Source of the DNA: Desulfatibacillum alkenivorans DSM 16219
GTDB taxonomy: Bacteria; Desulfobacterota; Desulfobacteria; Desulfobacterales; Desulfatibacillaceae
Assembly (NCBI RefSeq): GCF_900142135.1
Contig: NZ_FQZU01000040.1
Location: 1-51,482 of the forward strand
DNA: 51,482 nucleotides
Direction of reading: 5' to 3'
The notes beneath the pieces were generated by a model. It saw only the letters and a program-made list of their open reading frames with translations, was not told the DNA's origin and searched no databases. Made by a program: the position numbers and the translations under genes. Each line of letters starts with the position of its first letter. The first letter of the stretch is position 1. Below are positions 17,095-25,744 of this stretch, in pieces.

Positions 17095-18759
17095 ATGGCC
17101 GAGGCCGCAAAGGATTTATCGACCGAAAAGGTAACTCTGGATAACCTTGATCCGGAAGAAGTCAAAGCCAGAATCATGGCCAAATACCCGCCCAAGGTGG
17201 CTCGTAAAAGGTCGAAACAGTTTGTTATCAACAAGGTGGGCGAAGACGGCAAAACGCCCGTGATCAACGCCAACGTGCGCACCGTTCCCGGCCTCATGGG
17301 TCAGCGCGGCTGCTGCTACGCCGGCTGCAAGGGCGTGGTTTTGGGGCCCACCAGGGACATCATCAACATCACCCACGGCCCCATTGGATGCGGTTTTTAT
17401 TCCTGGCTGACCCGCCGGAACCAGACCGATCCGGAATCCACCCCGGACGGACACAACTTCATGACCTACTGCTTTTCCACCGACATGCAGGACGAGGAAA
17501 TCATCTTCGGCGGGGAAAAGAAGCTGAAACAAGCCATTCAGGAGGCATACGACAACTTCAAGCCCAAGGCCATCGCCGTATTTTCCACCTGCCCCGTGGG
17601 GCTCATCGGCGACGACGTGCACTCCGTATGCCGTGAAATGAAGGAAAAGCTGGGCATCAACGTATTCGGCTTCTCCTGCGAAGGATACAAGGGCGTCAGC
17701 CAGAGCGCGGGCCACCACATCGCCAACAACGGCATCTTTAAACACGTGGTGGGCCTGGACGACACTATTAAAGAAGGAAAATACAGGATCAACCTCCTGG
17801 GCGAATACAACATCGGCGGCGACGCCTTTGAAATCGAAAGAATCTTTGACAAATGCGGCATCACCCAGGTTGCGACCTACAGCGGCAACTCCAGCATCGA
17901 TGCCTTCGCCAACTCCCACACCGCGGACCTGAACTGCATCATGTGCCACCGCTCCATCAACTACGTGGCCGAAATGATGGAAACCAAGTTCGGCGTGCCC
18001 TGGATCAAGGTCAACTTCATCGGCGCGCACGCCACGGCCAAGTCGCTCCGCAAGATCGCCCAGTACTTCGGCGAGCAGGAATTGATCGACAAGGTGGAGG
18101 AAGTCATCGCCGAGGAATTGCCTGAAGTGGAAGCGGCGTGCGCTGAAGTCAGGCCCCGCACCGAAGGCAAGCGCGCCATGCTGTTCGTGGGCGGCTCCCG
18201 CGCTCACCATTACCAGGAGTTGTTCGGCGAATTGGGCATGAAAACCCTGTCCGCCGGCTACGAGTTCGGACATAGGGACGACTACGAAGGCCGCAAGGTG
18301 CTGCCCGACATCAAGGTGGATGCAGACAGCCGGAACATCGAGGAATTGACCATTGAAAAGGACCCGGAACGCTTTAATCCCCGAATCAGCGAAGAAAGAA
18401 AAGCGGAGTTGGAGAAAGCCGGTTTTGCGTTCAACGATTACGACGGCATGATGCCTGAAATGCCGGACGGAGCCATGGTTATCGACGATTTGAGCCAGTG
18501 GGAGACCGATCAGCTGATCAAGATCTTCAAGCCGGATCTCTTCTGCGCCGGCATCAAGGAAAAATACACCGTGCAGAAACACGGCATCCCGCTCAAGCAG
18601 CTCCATAGCTACGATTACGGCGGACCTTATGCCGGCTTTAAAGGCGCTATCAATTTTTACCATGAGATCGATCGCATGGTGAACAGCCGGGTGTGGGAAT
18701 ACATGAAGGCGCCCTGGGACAAGAACCCCGAACTGGCGGCCACATACGCCTGCGACTAA
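17095..18759 (+). CDS. nifD: Nitrogenase MoFe protein alpha subunit NifD
   Basis: A 554-residue alpha subunit of dinitrogenase. P-cluster cysteines correspond to C73 (QRGCCYAG), C99 (GPIGCGF) and C166 (STCPVGLIGDD). FeMo-cofactor ligands are C284 (CHRSINY) and H504 (KQLHSYDYGG); Q203 and H207 (SQSAGHHIAN), near the active site, are also present. Together these indicate the Mo enzyme. The protein is about 60 residues longer than A. vinelandii NifD, mostly in residues 400-460, like the insertion of clostridial and other cluster II/III NifD proteins. The start 17095 has TAGGAGA upstream; the open frame before it overlaps nifI2 and is not protein-like. Confidence 0.97.
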   Translation: MAEAAKDLSTEKVTLDNLDPEEVKARIMAKYPPKVARKRSKQFVINKVGEDGKTPVINANVRTVPGLMGQRGCCYAGCKGVVLGPTRDIINITHGPIGCGFYSWLTRRNQTDPESTPDGHNFMTYCFSTDMQDEEIIFGGEKKLKQAIQEAYDNFKPKAIAVFSTCPVGLIGDDVHSVCREMKEKLGINVFGFSCEGYKGVSQSAGHHIANNGIFKHVVGLDDTIKEGKYRINLLGEYNIGGDAFEIERIFDKCGITQVATYSGNSSIDAFANSHTADLNCIMCHRSINYVAEMMETKFGVPWIKVNFIGAHATAKSLRKIAQYFGEQELIDKVEEVIAEELPEVEAACAEVRPRTEGKRAMLFVGGSRAHHYQELFGELGMKTLSAGYEFGHRDDYEGRKVLPDIKVDADSRNIEELTIEKDPERFNPRISEERKAELEKAGFAFNDYDGMMPEMPDGAMVIDDLSQWETDQLIKIFKPDLFCAGIKEKYTVQKHGIPLKQLHSYDYGGPYAGFKGAINFYHEIDRMVNSRVWEYMKAPWDKNPELAATYACD

Positions 18760-18822
18760 ATGGCGCAAGATTAGAATCACATCGGGAACCAACACCGATC
18801 GATAACAGGAGAAAGAATTCTC

Positions 18823-20202
18823 ATGCTACTTAGACATACTCCAACGGAAATCAAAGAACGCAAGGCCCTGACCGTTAATCCGGCCAAAACCTGCCAGCCC
18901 ATCGGGGCCATGTACGCCTCCCTGGGCATCCACGGCTGCCTGCCTCACAGCCACGGGTCCCAGGGATGCTACGCCTACCACCGCAGCGCCTTGACGCGTC
19001 ATTTCAAGGAGCCTGTAGCGGCGGCCACCAGCGCATTCACCGAAGGCGCCTCGGTATTCGGCGGGCAGGCCAACCTGCTGCAGTCCATTGACAATATCTT
19101 TACGGTATACAACCCGGACGTCATCGCCGTGCACACCACCTGCTTGTCCGAAACCATCGGCGACGACATTCCTCAGATTGTGGCCAAGGCCAGAGCGGAC
19201 GGCAAGGCGCCGGCCGGCAAGTACATCATCCATGCCAATACTCCCAGCTATGTGGGATCGCATGTGACCGGCTACTCCAACATGGTCAAGGCCATGGTGG
19301 ACTATTTCTCCACCTCAACGGGCGCCAAAACCAAGGCCGTCAACCTGATTCCCGGGTTTGTGGAGCCTTCGGACATGGCGGAAATCCAGCGCATCGCCGA
19401 AGTCATGGGCGTACCCTACATCATGTTCCCGGACACCTCCAAGGTCCTGAACGGCCCCCTGACCGGGAAATACAAGATGTTCCCGGATGGCGGAACGACC
19501 ATCGAAGACCTGCATATGACAGGCGACAGCAAAGGAACCATCGCCCTGGGCCGCACGTGCACTATGGCCGCCGCCCGCGCTCTGGATTCCAAGTGCAAGG
19601 TCCCCTGCGAAATCCTGGATCTGCCCATCGGGCTGCAAGGCACGGACGAGTTCGTGGATAAGCTCCGCCTCATGGCCGGCGTAAACGTTCCGGACGTCCT
19701 CAACCTCGAACGCGGCCAGTTGGTGGACTGCATCTCGGACTGGCATCAGTACTTATACGGCAAACGCGTGGGCGTGGTGGGCGATCCCGATCAGGTTTTG
19801 GCCCTGACCAGGTTTTTGGTCTCCCTGGACATGAAGCCGGTGCACATCGTTTCCGGCAGCCCGGCCGGAAAGAAGTATGTCAAGGCCCTGGAAGAAGTTG
19901 TGGCGGACATTGGGGAAGAGGTTAACATCAAGGTCCCCGGCGACATGCTGCTCTTCCACCAGTGGATCAAGAACGATCCCGTGGACCTCATCATTGGCAA
20001 CACCTATTGCAAGTACATCGCCAAGGATGAGGACATCCCCTTTGTCAGGCACGGATTCCCCATTTACGACCGCATGGGGCACTCCTACTTCTCCACCATG
20101 GGATACCGGGGCGCCATGCGCCTGATGGAGCAAATTCTGGGCGTCCTCATGGACCGCCAGGACAGGGACGCCACGGACATCACCATGGAACTGGTTATGT
20201 AG
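18823..20202 (+). CDS. nifK: Nitrogenase MoFe protein beta subunit NifK
   Basis: A 459-residue beta subunit. The P-cluster cysteines C24 (KTCQPIGA), C49 (GSQGCYAYHR) and C107 (HTTCLSETIGDD) keep the exact 25- and 58-residue spacing of A. vinelandii C70, C95 and C153. The ~46-residue N-terminal extension of the A. vinelandii subunit is missing, as in the short NifK of anaerobes. AGGAGA precedes the ATG at normal distance. It lies 63 bp after nifD. A bulged hairpin at 20227-20251 follows before nifE. Confidence 0.97.
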   Translation: MLLRHTPTEIKERKALTVNPAKTCQPIGAMYASLGIHGCLPHSHGSQGCYAYHRSALTRHFKEPVAAATSAFTEGASVFGGQANLLQSIDNIFTVYNPDVIAVHTTCLSETIGDDIPQIVAKARADGKAPAGKYIIHANTPSYVGSHVTGYSNMVKAMVDYFSTSTGAKTKAVNLIPGFVEPSDMAEIQRIAEVMGVPYIMFPDTSKVLNGPLTGKYKMFPDGGTTIEDLHMTGDSKGTIALGRTCTMAAARALDSKCKVPCEILDLPIGLQGTDEFVDKLRLMAGVNVPDVLNLERGQLVDCISDWHQYLYGKRVGVVGDPDQVLALTRFLVSLDMKPVHIVSGSPAGKKYVKALEEVVADIGEEVNIKVPGDMLLFHQWIKNDPVDLIIGNTYCKYIAKDEDIPFVRHGFPIYDRMGHSYFSTMGYRGAMRLMEQILGVLMDRQDRDATDITMELVM

Positions 20203-20226
20203 CAGAGAGGAAATATGACGATGGAC

Positions 20227-20251
20227 GGAGGTCCCTTGCAAAAGGGACTCC
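20227..20251 (+). other. Intercistronic mRNA hairpin between nifK and nifE
   Basis: GGAG(G)TCCCTT / AAGGGACTCC forms a 10-bp stem with one bulged G and a GCAA tetraloop. GNRA-type loops such as GCAA are especially stable in RNA. There is no T-tract, so this is more likely a processing or 3'-end stabilising element for the nifHDK part of the transcript than a full terminator. Confidence 0.55.
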
Positions 20252-20305
20252 GGCCCGGAGTCAGGGCATCCTCCATAAAAGAGCAGCATGGATTAGGAGA
20301 GAAAT

Positions 20306-21667
20306 ATGTCGTCCATACCCATCCTGAAATCGCGCGAGGCGCAAATACACACCAAAGGCGAAAAGCCTTTTGACATGACCTGCGGAAAGCACAGCGTAGC
20401 GGGTTCCGTCAGCCAAAGGGCCTGTGTGTTCTGCGGATCCCGGGTGGTGTTGTATCCCATAGCCGACGCTTTGCATTTGATCCACGGCCCCATTGGCTGC
20501 GCAGCCTACACCTGGGACATCCGGGGCGCGCTTTCTTCAGGACCCCAATTGCACAGGCTCAGCTTTTCCACGGACCTTAGGGAAAGGGACGTCATATTCG
20601 GCGGCGAAAAGAAACTGGAAGCCGCCCTGGACGAACTCATCGACCATTATAAACCCAAAGCCGCCTTTGTTTACTCCACGTGCATCGTGGGGATCATCGG
20701 CGACGACGTGGCCGCAGTCTGCCGCAAGATAGAGGCCAAAAAGGGAATCCCCGTCCTGCCCGTCCATTCGGAAGGGTTTAAAGGCACCAAAAAGGACGGC
20801 TACAAGGCGGCCTGCGACGCCCTGTTCAAACTGGTGGGCAAAGGCTCCACCGAAGGCGTCTCGCCCATCAGCATCAATATCCTGGGCGAGTTCAACATCG
20901 GCGGCGAAGCCTGGCTCATCAAGGAATACTACGAACGCATGGGCGTGCAGGTGGTTTCGGTCATGACCGGCGACGGCAGGGTGGACCAGATCGGCAAGTC
21001 CCACGGGGCGGCGCTCAATGTGGTCCAGTGCTCCGGCGCGCTGACCTTTCTGGCCGAGATGATGAAGGAGGAATACGGCACGCCCTACATCCGGGTTTCG
21101 TACATCGGCATCGACGACATGGCCAAGTCCCTGTACGACGTGGCCGCCCGGTTTCCGGACAACCCGGAAATCATGGAGCGCACAAGGAAAATCGTCCGGG
21201 AGGAGGTGGAAGCCATTCTGCCCGAGCTGAACGAGATCCGGAAGGACCTGGAAGGCAAAAAGGCCGCCATCTACGTGGGCGGCGCGTTCAAGGCCTTCTC
21301 CCTGATCAAGGCCCTGAACTACCTGGGCATGAAAGTGGTGCTGGTTGGCTCCCAGACCGGCAATAAGGAAGATTACAAAACCCTGCAGGAGATGTGTGAT
21401 GACGGCACTATTATTCTTGATGACGCTAATCCCCTGGAACTCTCCAAGTACATCATCGAAAAAGACGCGGACCTTTTCATCGGAGGAGTCAAGGAGCGTC
21501 CCATCGCATTCAAAATGGGCATTGGCTTTTGCGACCATAACCACGAAAGAAAGATCCCCCTGGCCGGATTCCGGGGCATGCTCGCCTTCGCGCGGGAGGT
21601 CCATACCTCGGTAACCAGCCCGGTTTGGCAGTTTTGCCCGGCTCGCCTGGGCAACAAAGAAAAGTAG
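20306..21667 (+). CDS. nifE: FeMo-cofactor scaffold protein NifE
   Basis: A 453-residue NifD paralogue that with NifN forms the scaffold on which the NifB-cofactor is matured to FeMo-co. It has the NifE-like N-terminal pattern MTCGKHSVAGSVSQRACVFCGSR, HGPIGCAAYTWDIRG (C65), FSTDLRERDVIFGGEKKL and STCIVGIIGDDV. The position equivalent to the NifD cofactor cysteine is the Cys in NVVQCSGALTFLA. The NifD C-terminal cofactor histidine motif HSYDYGG is replaced, as expected for a scaffold. AGGAGAG precedes the ATG. It is separated by 11 bp from nifN. Confidence 0.96.
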   Translation: MSSIPILKSREAQIHTKGEKPFDMTCGKHSVAGSVSQRACVFCGSRVVLYPIADALHLIHGPIGCAAYTWDIRGALSSGPQLHRLSFSTDLRERDVIFGGEKKLEAALDELIDHYKPKAAFVYSTCIVGIIGDDVAAVCRKIEAKKGIPVLPVHSEGFKGTKKDGYKAACDALFKLVGKGSTEGVSPISINILGEFNIGGEAWLIKEYYERMGVQVVSVMTGDGRVDQIGKSHGAALNVVQCSGALTFLAEMMKEEYGTPYIRVSYIGIDDMAKSLYDVAARFPDNPEIMERTRKIVREEVEAILPELNEIRKDLEGKKAAIYVGGAFKAFSLIKALNYLGMKVVLVGSQTGNKEDYKTLQEMCDDGTIILDDANPLELSKYIIEKDADLFIGGVKERPIAFKMGIGFCDHNHERKIPLAGFRGMLAFAREVHTSVTSPVWQFCPARLGNKEK

Positions 21668-21678
21668 AGGAGGCGATC

Positions 21679-23055
21679 ATGAAATTTGCGGGAAAGACCG
21701 ATAATTATGCAGCCACGCAGAACGCCTGCAACCTGTGCTCCCCGCTGGGCGCGGCCCTGGTGTTCAAAGGCGTCTCCAATTGCGTTCCTCTGCTTCACGG
21801 ATCTCAGGGCTGTTCCACCTATATCAGGCGCTACATGATCAGCCACTTTAAAGAGCCCATGGACATCGCCTGCTCCAATTTCGGCGAACACACGGCGATT
21901 TTCGGCGGCGGCGCCAACATCAAGCTGGCCATCGACAATATCCGCAGCCAGTACAGCCCGGAGTTGATCGGCATCGCCACCACGTGCCTGTCCGAAACCA
22001 TCGGCGACGACGTACCCATGTTCATCAGGTCATATAAGGAAGAATGCGAGGACAAGGAAAACCTCCCCGCCCTGGTTCACGTGTCCACCCCCAGCTACCA
22101 GGGAACCCATATGCAGGGCTTTCACGGCGCCGTAAGGGCGCTGGTGGAAACCCTGGCCGAAGCCGCGGAAACCGGAGACAAGCCCCTGCTAAACCTGTTT
22201 CCCGGCATGGTCTCTCCTTCGGACTTGCGGCTGCTTAAGGAAATCGCCGCGGATTTCGGCATGGAGCCCGTCCTGATCCCGGATTACAGCGACACCCTGA
22301 ACGGCCCCTTGTGGACGGAGTACCAGCGCATTCCCGAAGGCGGAACCACCATCGAGGCCATCAAATCCACCGGCGGAGCCGCAGCCTCCCTGGAATGCGG
22401 AATGATTCTGGCTGGAGAGCCTGAGACCGCCGGAACCTGGCTGGACAAAAAATTCAGCGTGCCAGCCCATCGGATCGGCCTGCCCATCGGCATCCGCGAG
22501 ACCGACAAGATGATGGACATCCTGGCCGAAGTGAGCGGAAACCCCATCCCGGACAAATACCTGGGGCAGAGAGGCCGCCTGCTGGACGCCATGGTGGACG
22601 GGCACAAGCATTTGAACGGCGTGAAAGCCGCCCTGTTCGGCGAGGAAGACCTGGTAGCGGGCCTGGCCGCCTTCTGCAGCGAAATCGGCGTGATTCCCGC
22701 CCTGTGCGCAACGGGCGGCGGCGCCGGACGGTTTGAAAAAACCATCAAAAGCGTGGTTCCGGAAAGAATCCACCGCAAAATGGAAATCATGGAAGACGTG
22801 GATTTTGTAACCATCGAAAAGGCCCTGGAAAAAACAGGCGTGGACCTGCTCATAGGCCACAGCAAAGGCTACGCCATGTCACGGAGACTGAAAACCCCCC
22901 TCCTGCGGGTGGGATTCCCGGTCCACGACCGGGTGAACGGCAGCAGAACGCTGCATCTGGGCTATCGGGGCGCGCAACAGCTTTTTGACAGGATAGTCAA
23001 TAAAATCATTGAAATAAAACAAGATCGCTCGGACGTAGGATACACCTACATGTAG
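21679..23055 (+). CDS. nifN: FeMo-cofactor scaffold protein NifN
   Basis: A 458-residue NifK paralogue, partner of NifE. It starts with ATQNACNLCSPLGAALVFKGVSNCVPLLHGSQGCSTY and conserves ATTCLSETIGDDV and HVSTPSYQGTHMQG. ATG 21679 is chosen because GAGGAGG lies just upstream; the open frame before it overlaps nifE. As an independent gene it shows that NifN is not fused to NifB here; in some anaerobes nifN and nifB are one gene. The end RTLHLGYRGAQQLFDRIVNKI is the usual NifK/NifN C-terminal pattern. Confidence 0.95.
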   Translation: MKFAGKTDNYAATQNACNLCSPLGAALVFKGVSNCVPLLHGSQGCSTYIRRYMISHFKEPMDIACSNFGEHTAIFGGGANIKLAIDNIRSQYSPELIGIATTCLSETIGDDVPMFIRSYKEECEDKENLPALVHVSTPSYQGTHMQGFHGAVRALVETLAEAAETGDKPLLNLFPGMVSPSDLRLLKEIAADFGMEPVLIPDYSDTLNGPLWTEYQRIPEGGTTIEAIKSTGGAAASLECGMILAGEPETAGTWLDKKFSVPAHRIGLPIGIRETDKMMDILAEVSGNPIPDKYLGQRGRLLDAMVDGHKHLNGVKAALFGEEDLVAGLAAFCSEIGVIPALCATGGGAGRFEKTIKSVVPERIHRKMEIMEDVDFVTIEKALEKTGVDLLIGHSKGYAMSRRLKTPLLRVGFPVHDRVNGSRTLHLGYRGAQQLFDRIVNKIIEIKQDRSDVGYTYM

Positions 23056-23125
23056 CTTCGGACAAAACGAACACGCCGAAACCCTCTAAGAATAATAGAA
23101 AATCCGAGATGGAAAGGGTCGCACC

Positions 23126-24400
23126 ATGAATTTTGACAACCATCCCTGCTTTAATCCCAATGCATGCAAATCCTTCGGACGGGTCCACCTGCCGGTAGCC
23201 CCCCGTTGCAATATACAGTGCAAGTTCTGCAACCGGAAGTTCGATTGCGTCAACGAAACCCGCCCCGGCGTGACCAGCGCGGTGCTTTCTCCTCTCCAGG
23301 CCATGGTTTACCTGGACGAGGTTTTCGCCAAAAAAGGCAACATCTCCGTGGTTGGCATCGCCGGCCCCGGCGATCCTTTCGCCAATCCGGCGGAAACCCT
23401 GGAAACCCTGTCCCTGACCCGGGAGAAATATCCCGACGTCATGCTGTGTCTGGCCACCAACGGGCTTAACCTCTACCCGTACGTGCACGACCTCAAACAG
23501 TTGAACGTCAGCCACGTGACCGTTACGGTGAACGCCATAGATCCCGCCATCGGAGCCGACATCTACTCCTGGATGCGCGTGGGCAAAAGGGTGGTGCGTT
23601 CCGAGGCCGGCGCGGCCGTGCTGTTGGAAAGGCAGTTGGAAGCCATCCAGGCTTTGAAAGCCGAGGACATGATCGTCAAGGTCAACAGCATCATCATTCC
23701 CGGCGTCAACGAAGACCATATCGCCGAGGTGGCGAAAAAGATGTCCGATCTGGGCGTGGATCTGTTTAACGCCATGCCTTATGCGCCCAATCCGGGCTCG
23801 GATTTTGAAAATCTGCCCGAGCCTTCCAAAGACACGGTGGAAAAGATCCGGTCCGAGGCTTCCAAGCACGTCAAACAAATGCGCCACTGCACCCGGTGCA
23901 GGGCGGACGCCGTGGGCCTTCTGGGCGAGGCCCATGATCAGGGCCTGATGAAAACCCTCCAGGCCTGCCAGCGCCTGGACGTGGAGCAGGCTATGGTCGG
24001 CGAGGTTTCCTCCAGGCCGTGCGTGGCGGTGGCCAGCATGGAAGGCGTGCTGGTCAATCAGCACCTGGGCGAAGCGGAGACCCTGCTGGTTTACGGCGAA
24101 AAGGACGGACGGGTCCAGTTGCTGGAAGCGCGCACCACTCCGGCGGCGGGCGGCGGCATGGAACGCTGGACGCAGTTGGCGGAAACCATTTCGGACTGCG
24201 GCACGCTTTTGGTAAGCGGCATAGGCCCCAATCCCCAGCAGGTGCTGTCGGAATCCGGCGTCAAGGTTTATGAAATAGAAGGATTAATCGATGAGGCGGT
24301 CCGGGCGGTGTTCGCCGGACAGCCCTTGAATCACATGGTCAAGCGCTCGCTCACCGCCTGCGGCGGCGCGTGCGGCGGCAACGGCATGGGGTGCGGTTGA
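23126..24400 (+). CDS. nifB: NifB radical SAM FeMo-co biosynthesis protein with C-terminal NifX-like domain
   Basis: A 424-residue two-domain protein. The radical SAM half (about residues 1-290) carries CNIQCKFC with C28, C32 and C35 for the SAM-binding 4Fe-4S cluster, the adjacent NRKFDCVNETRPGV and the GIAGPGDPFANP motif of NifB. It inserts carbide while joining two 4Fe-4S clusters into the 8Fe-9S-C NifB-cofactor. Residues about 297-410 form a NifX/NafY-like domain (VAVASMEGVLVNQHLGEAETLLVYG), which can bind the product. The tail CGGACGGNGMGCG is rich in cysteine and glycine. The gene is 70 bp after nifN. Confidence 0.97.
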   Translation: MNFDNHPCFNPNACKSFGRVHLPVAPRCNIQCKFCNRKFDCVNETRPGVTSAVLSPLQAMVYLDEVFAKKGNISVVGIAGPGDPFANPAETLETLSLTREKYPDVMLCLATNGLNLYPYVHDLKQLNVSHVTVTVNAIDPAIGADIYSWMRVGKRVVRSEAGAAVLLERQLEAIQALKAEDMIVKVNSIIIPGVNEDHIAEVAKKMSDLGVDLFNAMPYAPNPGSDFENLPEPSKDTVEKIRSEASKHVKQMRHCTRCRADAVGLLGEAHDQGLMKTLQACQRLDVEQAMVGEVSSRPCVAVASMEGVLVNQHLGEAETLLVYGEKDGRVQLLEARTTPAAGGGMERWTQLAETISDCGTLLVSGIGPNPQQVLSESGVKVYEIEGLIDEAVRAVFAGQPLNHMVKRSLTACGGACGGNGMGCG

Positions 24401-24468
24401 TTAGGGAGAGCGCCCCCAGGCTAAATGGTAAGAACAACCCTTTATTGAGTGTGTAAGGAGCATTACAA

Positions 24469-24771
24469 ATGGAAAAACCTGAACATCACATTTTTGTCTG
24501 CGCCAGCTTTCGCGCCGACGGCGACGCCAAAGGCGTTTGCAACAAAAAAGGCGCTGTCAGCCTGCTGCCGTACATTGAAAACGAAATCATAGACCGGGGC
24601 CTGGACGCTCAGATTACCAGCACCGGCTGTATGAAGGCCTGCGACCATGGCCCGGTCATGGTAATCTATCCCGCCGGACTTTGGTACGGCGGAGTGGAAA
24701 GCGAAGACGCCGTCGATGAAATTCTGGATGCCTTGGAAGACGGTGAGGCAGCCGAGTCTTACGCCTTGTGA
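24469..24771 (+). CDS. Thioredoxin-like [2Fe-2S] ferredoxin
   Basis: A 100-residue electron carrier of the thioredoxin-fold 2Fe-2S family. The four cysteine ligands are C11 and C24 (FVCASFRADGDAKGVCNKKG) and C54 and C58 (STGCMKACDHGP), followed by VMVIYPAGLWYGG, all family hallmarks. Proteins of this type occur in nif clusters, for example in Clostridium pasteurianum and Azotobacter, and interact with the MoFe protein. AAGGAG precedes the ATG. It lies 68 bp after nifB, within the operon, and is followed by a strong hairpin at 24781. Confidence 0.93.
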   Translation: MEKPEHHIFVCASFRADGDAKGVCNKKGAVSLLPYIENEIIDRGLDAQITSTGCMKACDHGPVMVIYPAGLWYGGVESEDAVDEILDALEDGEAAESYAL

Positions 24772-24780
24772 TGAATAAGC

Positions 24781-24810
24781 GCGGCGCCCGATTGACGGGC
24801 GCCGCCTTTA
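24781..24810 (+). terminator. Hairpin after the ferredoxin gene (partial terminator)
   Basis: A perfect 10-bp GC-rich stem GCGGCGCCCG / CGGGCGCCGC with the loop ATTGA is followed by CTTTA, a poor U-tract. It lies 10 bp after the ferredoxin stop and 22 bp before the next start. Partial termination would lower expression of the last three genes relative to the nif core. Confidence 0.6.
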
Positions 24811-24826
24811 CCTTGAGGAAAAACTC

Positions 24827-25222
24827 ATGTCCAAAGAAAATTGCAGTCATTTTGTGGATGAAGCCAACAAGTTCCTGCAGACTGCCAGGCGCGGACATCG
24901 CCGCAGTGCGGTTTTTAACAACAGCATGATTTACCACATTGTGTGTCTGAGCATCGAAAAATACCTGATGGGCCTGTTCGCCTATCATGACGCCCTGCCC
25001 ATGCACAACACCCTGACCTCCATGATTCGGGAGGCGGCCCCTTTGGTCAATCTGCCTCCTTTTTTAATCGAGGAAGTCACGGCCATGGACAACATTGTCA
25101 ACCTGTGCGATCCCGGCGCTCCTTTGGAGACGGCCCTGACCGACGATCAGTTGCAGGGCATGATCATGACCGGGGAAAAGGTGCGGGAACTCGTCAACGG
25201 GGTCGTGTTCTGCGCCGCCTAA
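24827..25222 (+). CDS. Small HEPN-like protein in the nif operon
   Basis: A 131-residue, mostly helical cytosolic protein. The segment MIYHIVCLSIEKYLMGLFAYHDALPMHNTLTSMIREA resembles the HEPN-domain pattern EKYLKALL...HxL, in which a helix precedes a histidine and a leucine-rich helix. The RNase motif R-x4-6-H of toxic HEPN proteins is not clearly present, so nuclease activity is not indicated. No nucleotidyltransferase (MNT) partner is adjacent. It has a good ribosome site (TGAGGAA) and sits between the ferredoxin and an acetyltransferase. The coding call is firm; the HEPN assignment is by eye and moderate. Its role in nitrogen fixation is unknown. Confidence 0.7.
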   Translation: MSKENCSHFVDEANKFLQTARRGHRRSAVFNNSMIYHIVCLSIEKYLMGLFAYHDALPMHNTLTSMIREAAPLVNLPPFLIEEVTAMDNIVNLCDPGAPLETALTDDQLQGMIMTGEKVRELVNGVVFCAA

Positions 25223-25270
25223 GGCGCCCTTCGCCCCCTGACGCACAACATTGCGGGAAAGGCCGAGGCT

Positions 25271-25729
25271 ATGAACATAACGATTCGCAATGCGGAGTTT
25301 GAGGATCTGGAAGCCATGATCGGCCTGCTGGATGAGTTGTTCGCCATAGAAGCCGACTTTGCCGCGGACAGGGCCAAGCAAAAAAGAGGCCTGAAACTCA
25401 TGCTGGACGGATGCGGCAAGCACCGTTGCGTGAAAGTTGCGGAAGCCGGCGGCAAAGTGATTGGCATGTGCTCGGCCCAATTGCTGGTTTCCACCGCGGA
25501 AGGCGCTTATTCCGCTCTGGTGGAGGACATGGTTGTGACTGAATCCCTGCAAAAACGGGGCGTTGGGTCTATGCTTCTTAACGCCGTAACCGAATGGTCC
25601 AGGCTCCGGGGCGTTACGCGCATGCAGCTTTTGGCGGATAAGGACAACAATCCCGCTCTCAGCTTTTATGAAAAGCAGGGATGGAGCGGAACCAAGCTCA
25701 TTTGTCTGCGTAAAGCGGATATCAGTTAG
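25271..25729 (+). CDS. GNAT-family N-acetyltransferase in the nif operon
   Basis: A 152-residue GNAT protein. It begins ITIRNAEFEDLEAMIGLLDELF, has the central strand ALVEDMVVTESLQKRGVGSMLLNAVTEW, where Q-x-x-G-x-G/S is the acetyl-CoA pyrophosphate loop, and ends NNPALSFYEKQGWSGT, the usual motif B with FYEK. Its acceptor could be an amine metabolite or a protein lysine. The start at 25271 has a weak site GAGGC. It lies 48 bp after the HEPN-like gene and 15 bp before nifV. Co-transcription with nif genes suggests but does not prove a nitrogenase-related role. Confidence 0.85.
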   Translation: MNITIRNAEFEDLEAMIGLLDELFAIEADFAADRAKQKRGLKLMLDGCGKHRCVKVAEAGGKVIGMCSAQLLVSTAEGAYSALVEDMVVTESLQKRGVGSMLLNAVTEWSRLRGVTRMQLLADKDNNPALSFYEKQGWSGTKLICLRKADIS

Positions 25730-25744
25730 AAATGCGAGATTAAG

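Noticed and set aside
17116-18795. Minus-strand open frame of 559 codons opposite nifD
   Set aside because: nifD has all cofactor ligands; the antisense product is a compositional shadow.
24827-25222. HEPN-MNT toxin-antitoxin module
   Set aside because: There is no nucleotidyltransferase neighbour and no clear R-x4-6-H motif; the gene is part of the nif operon.
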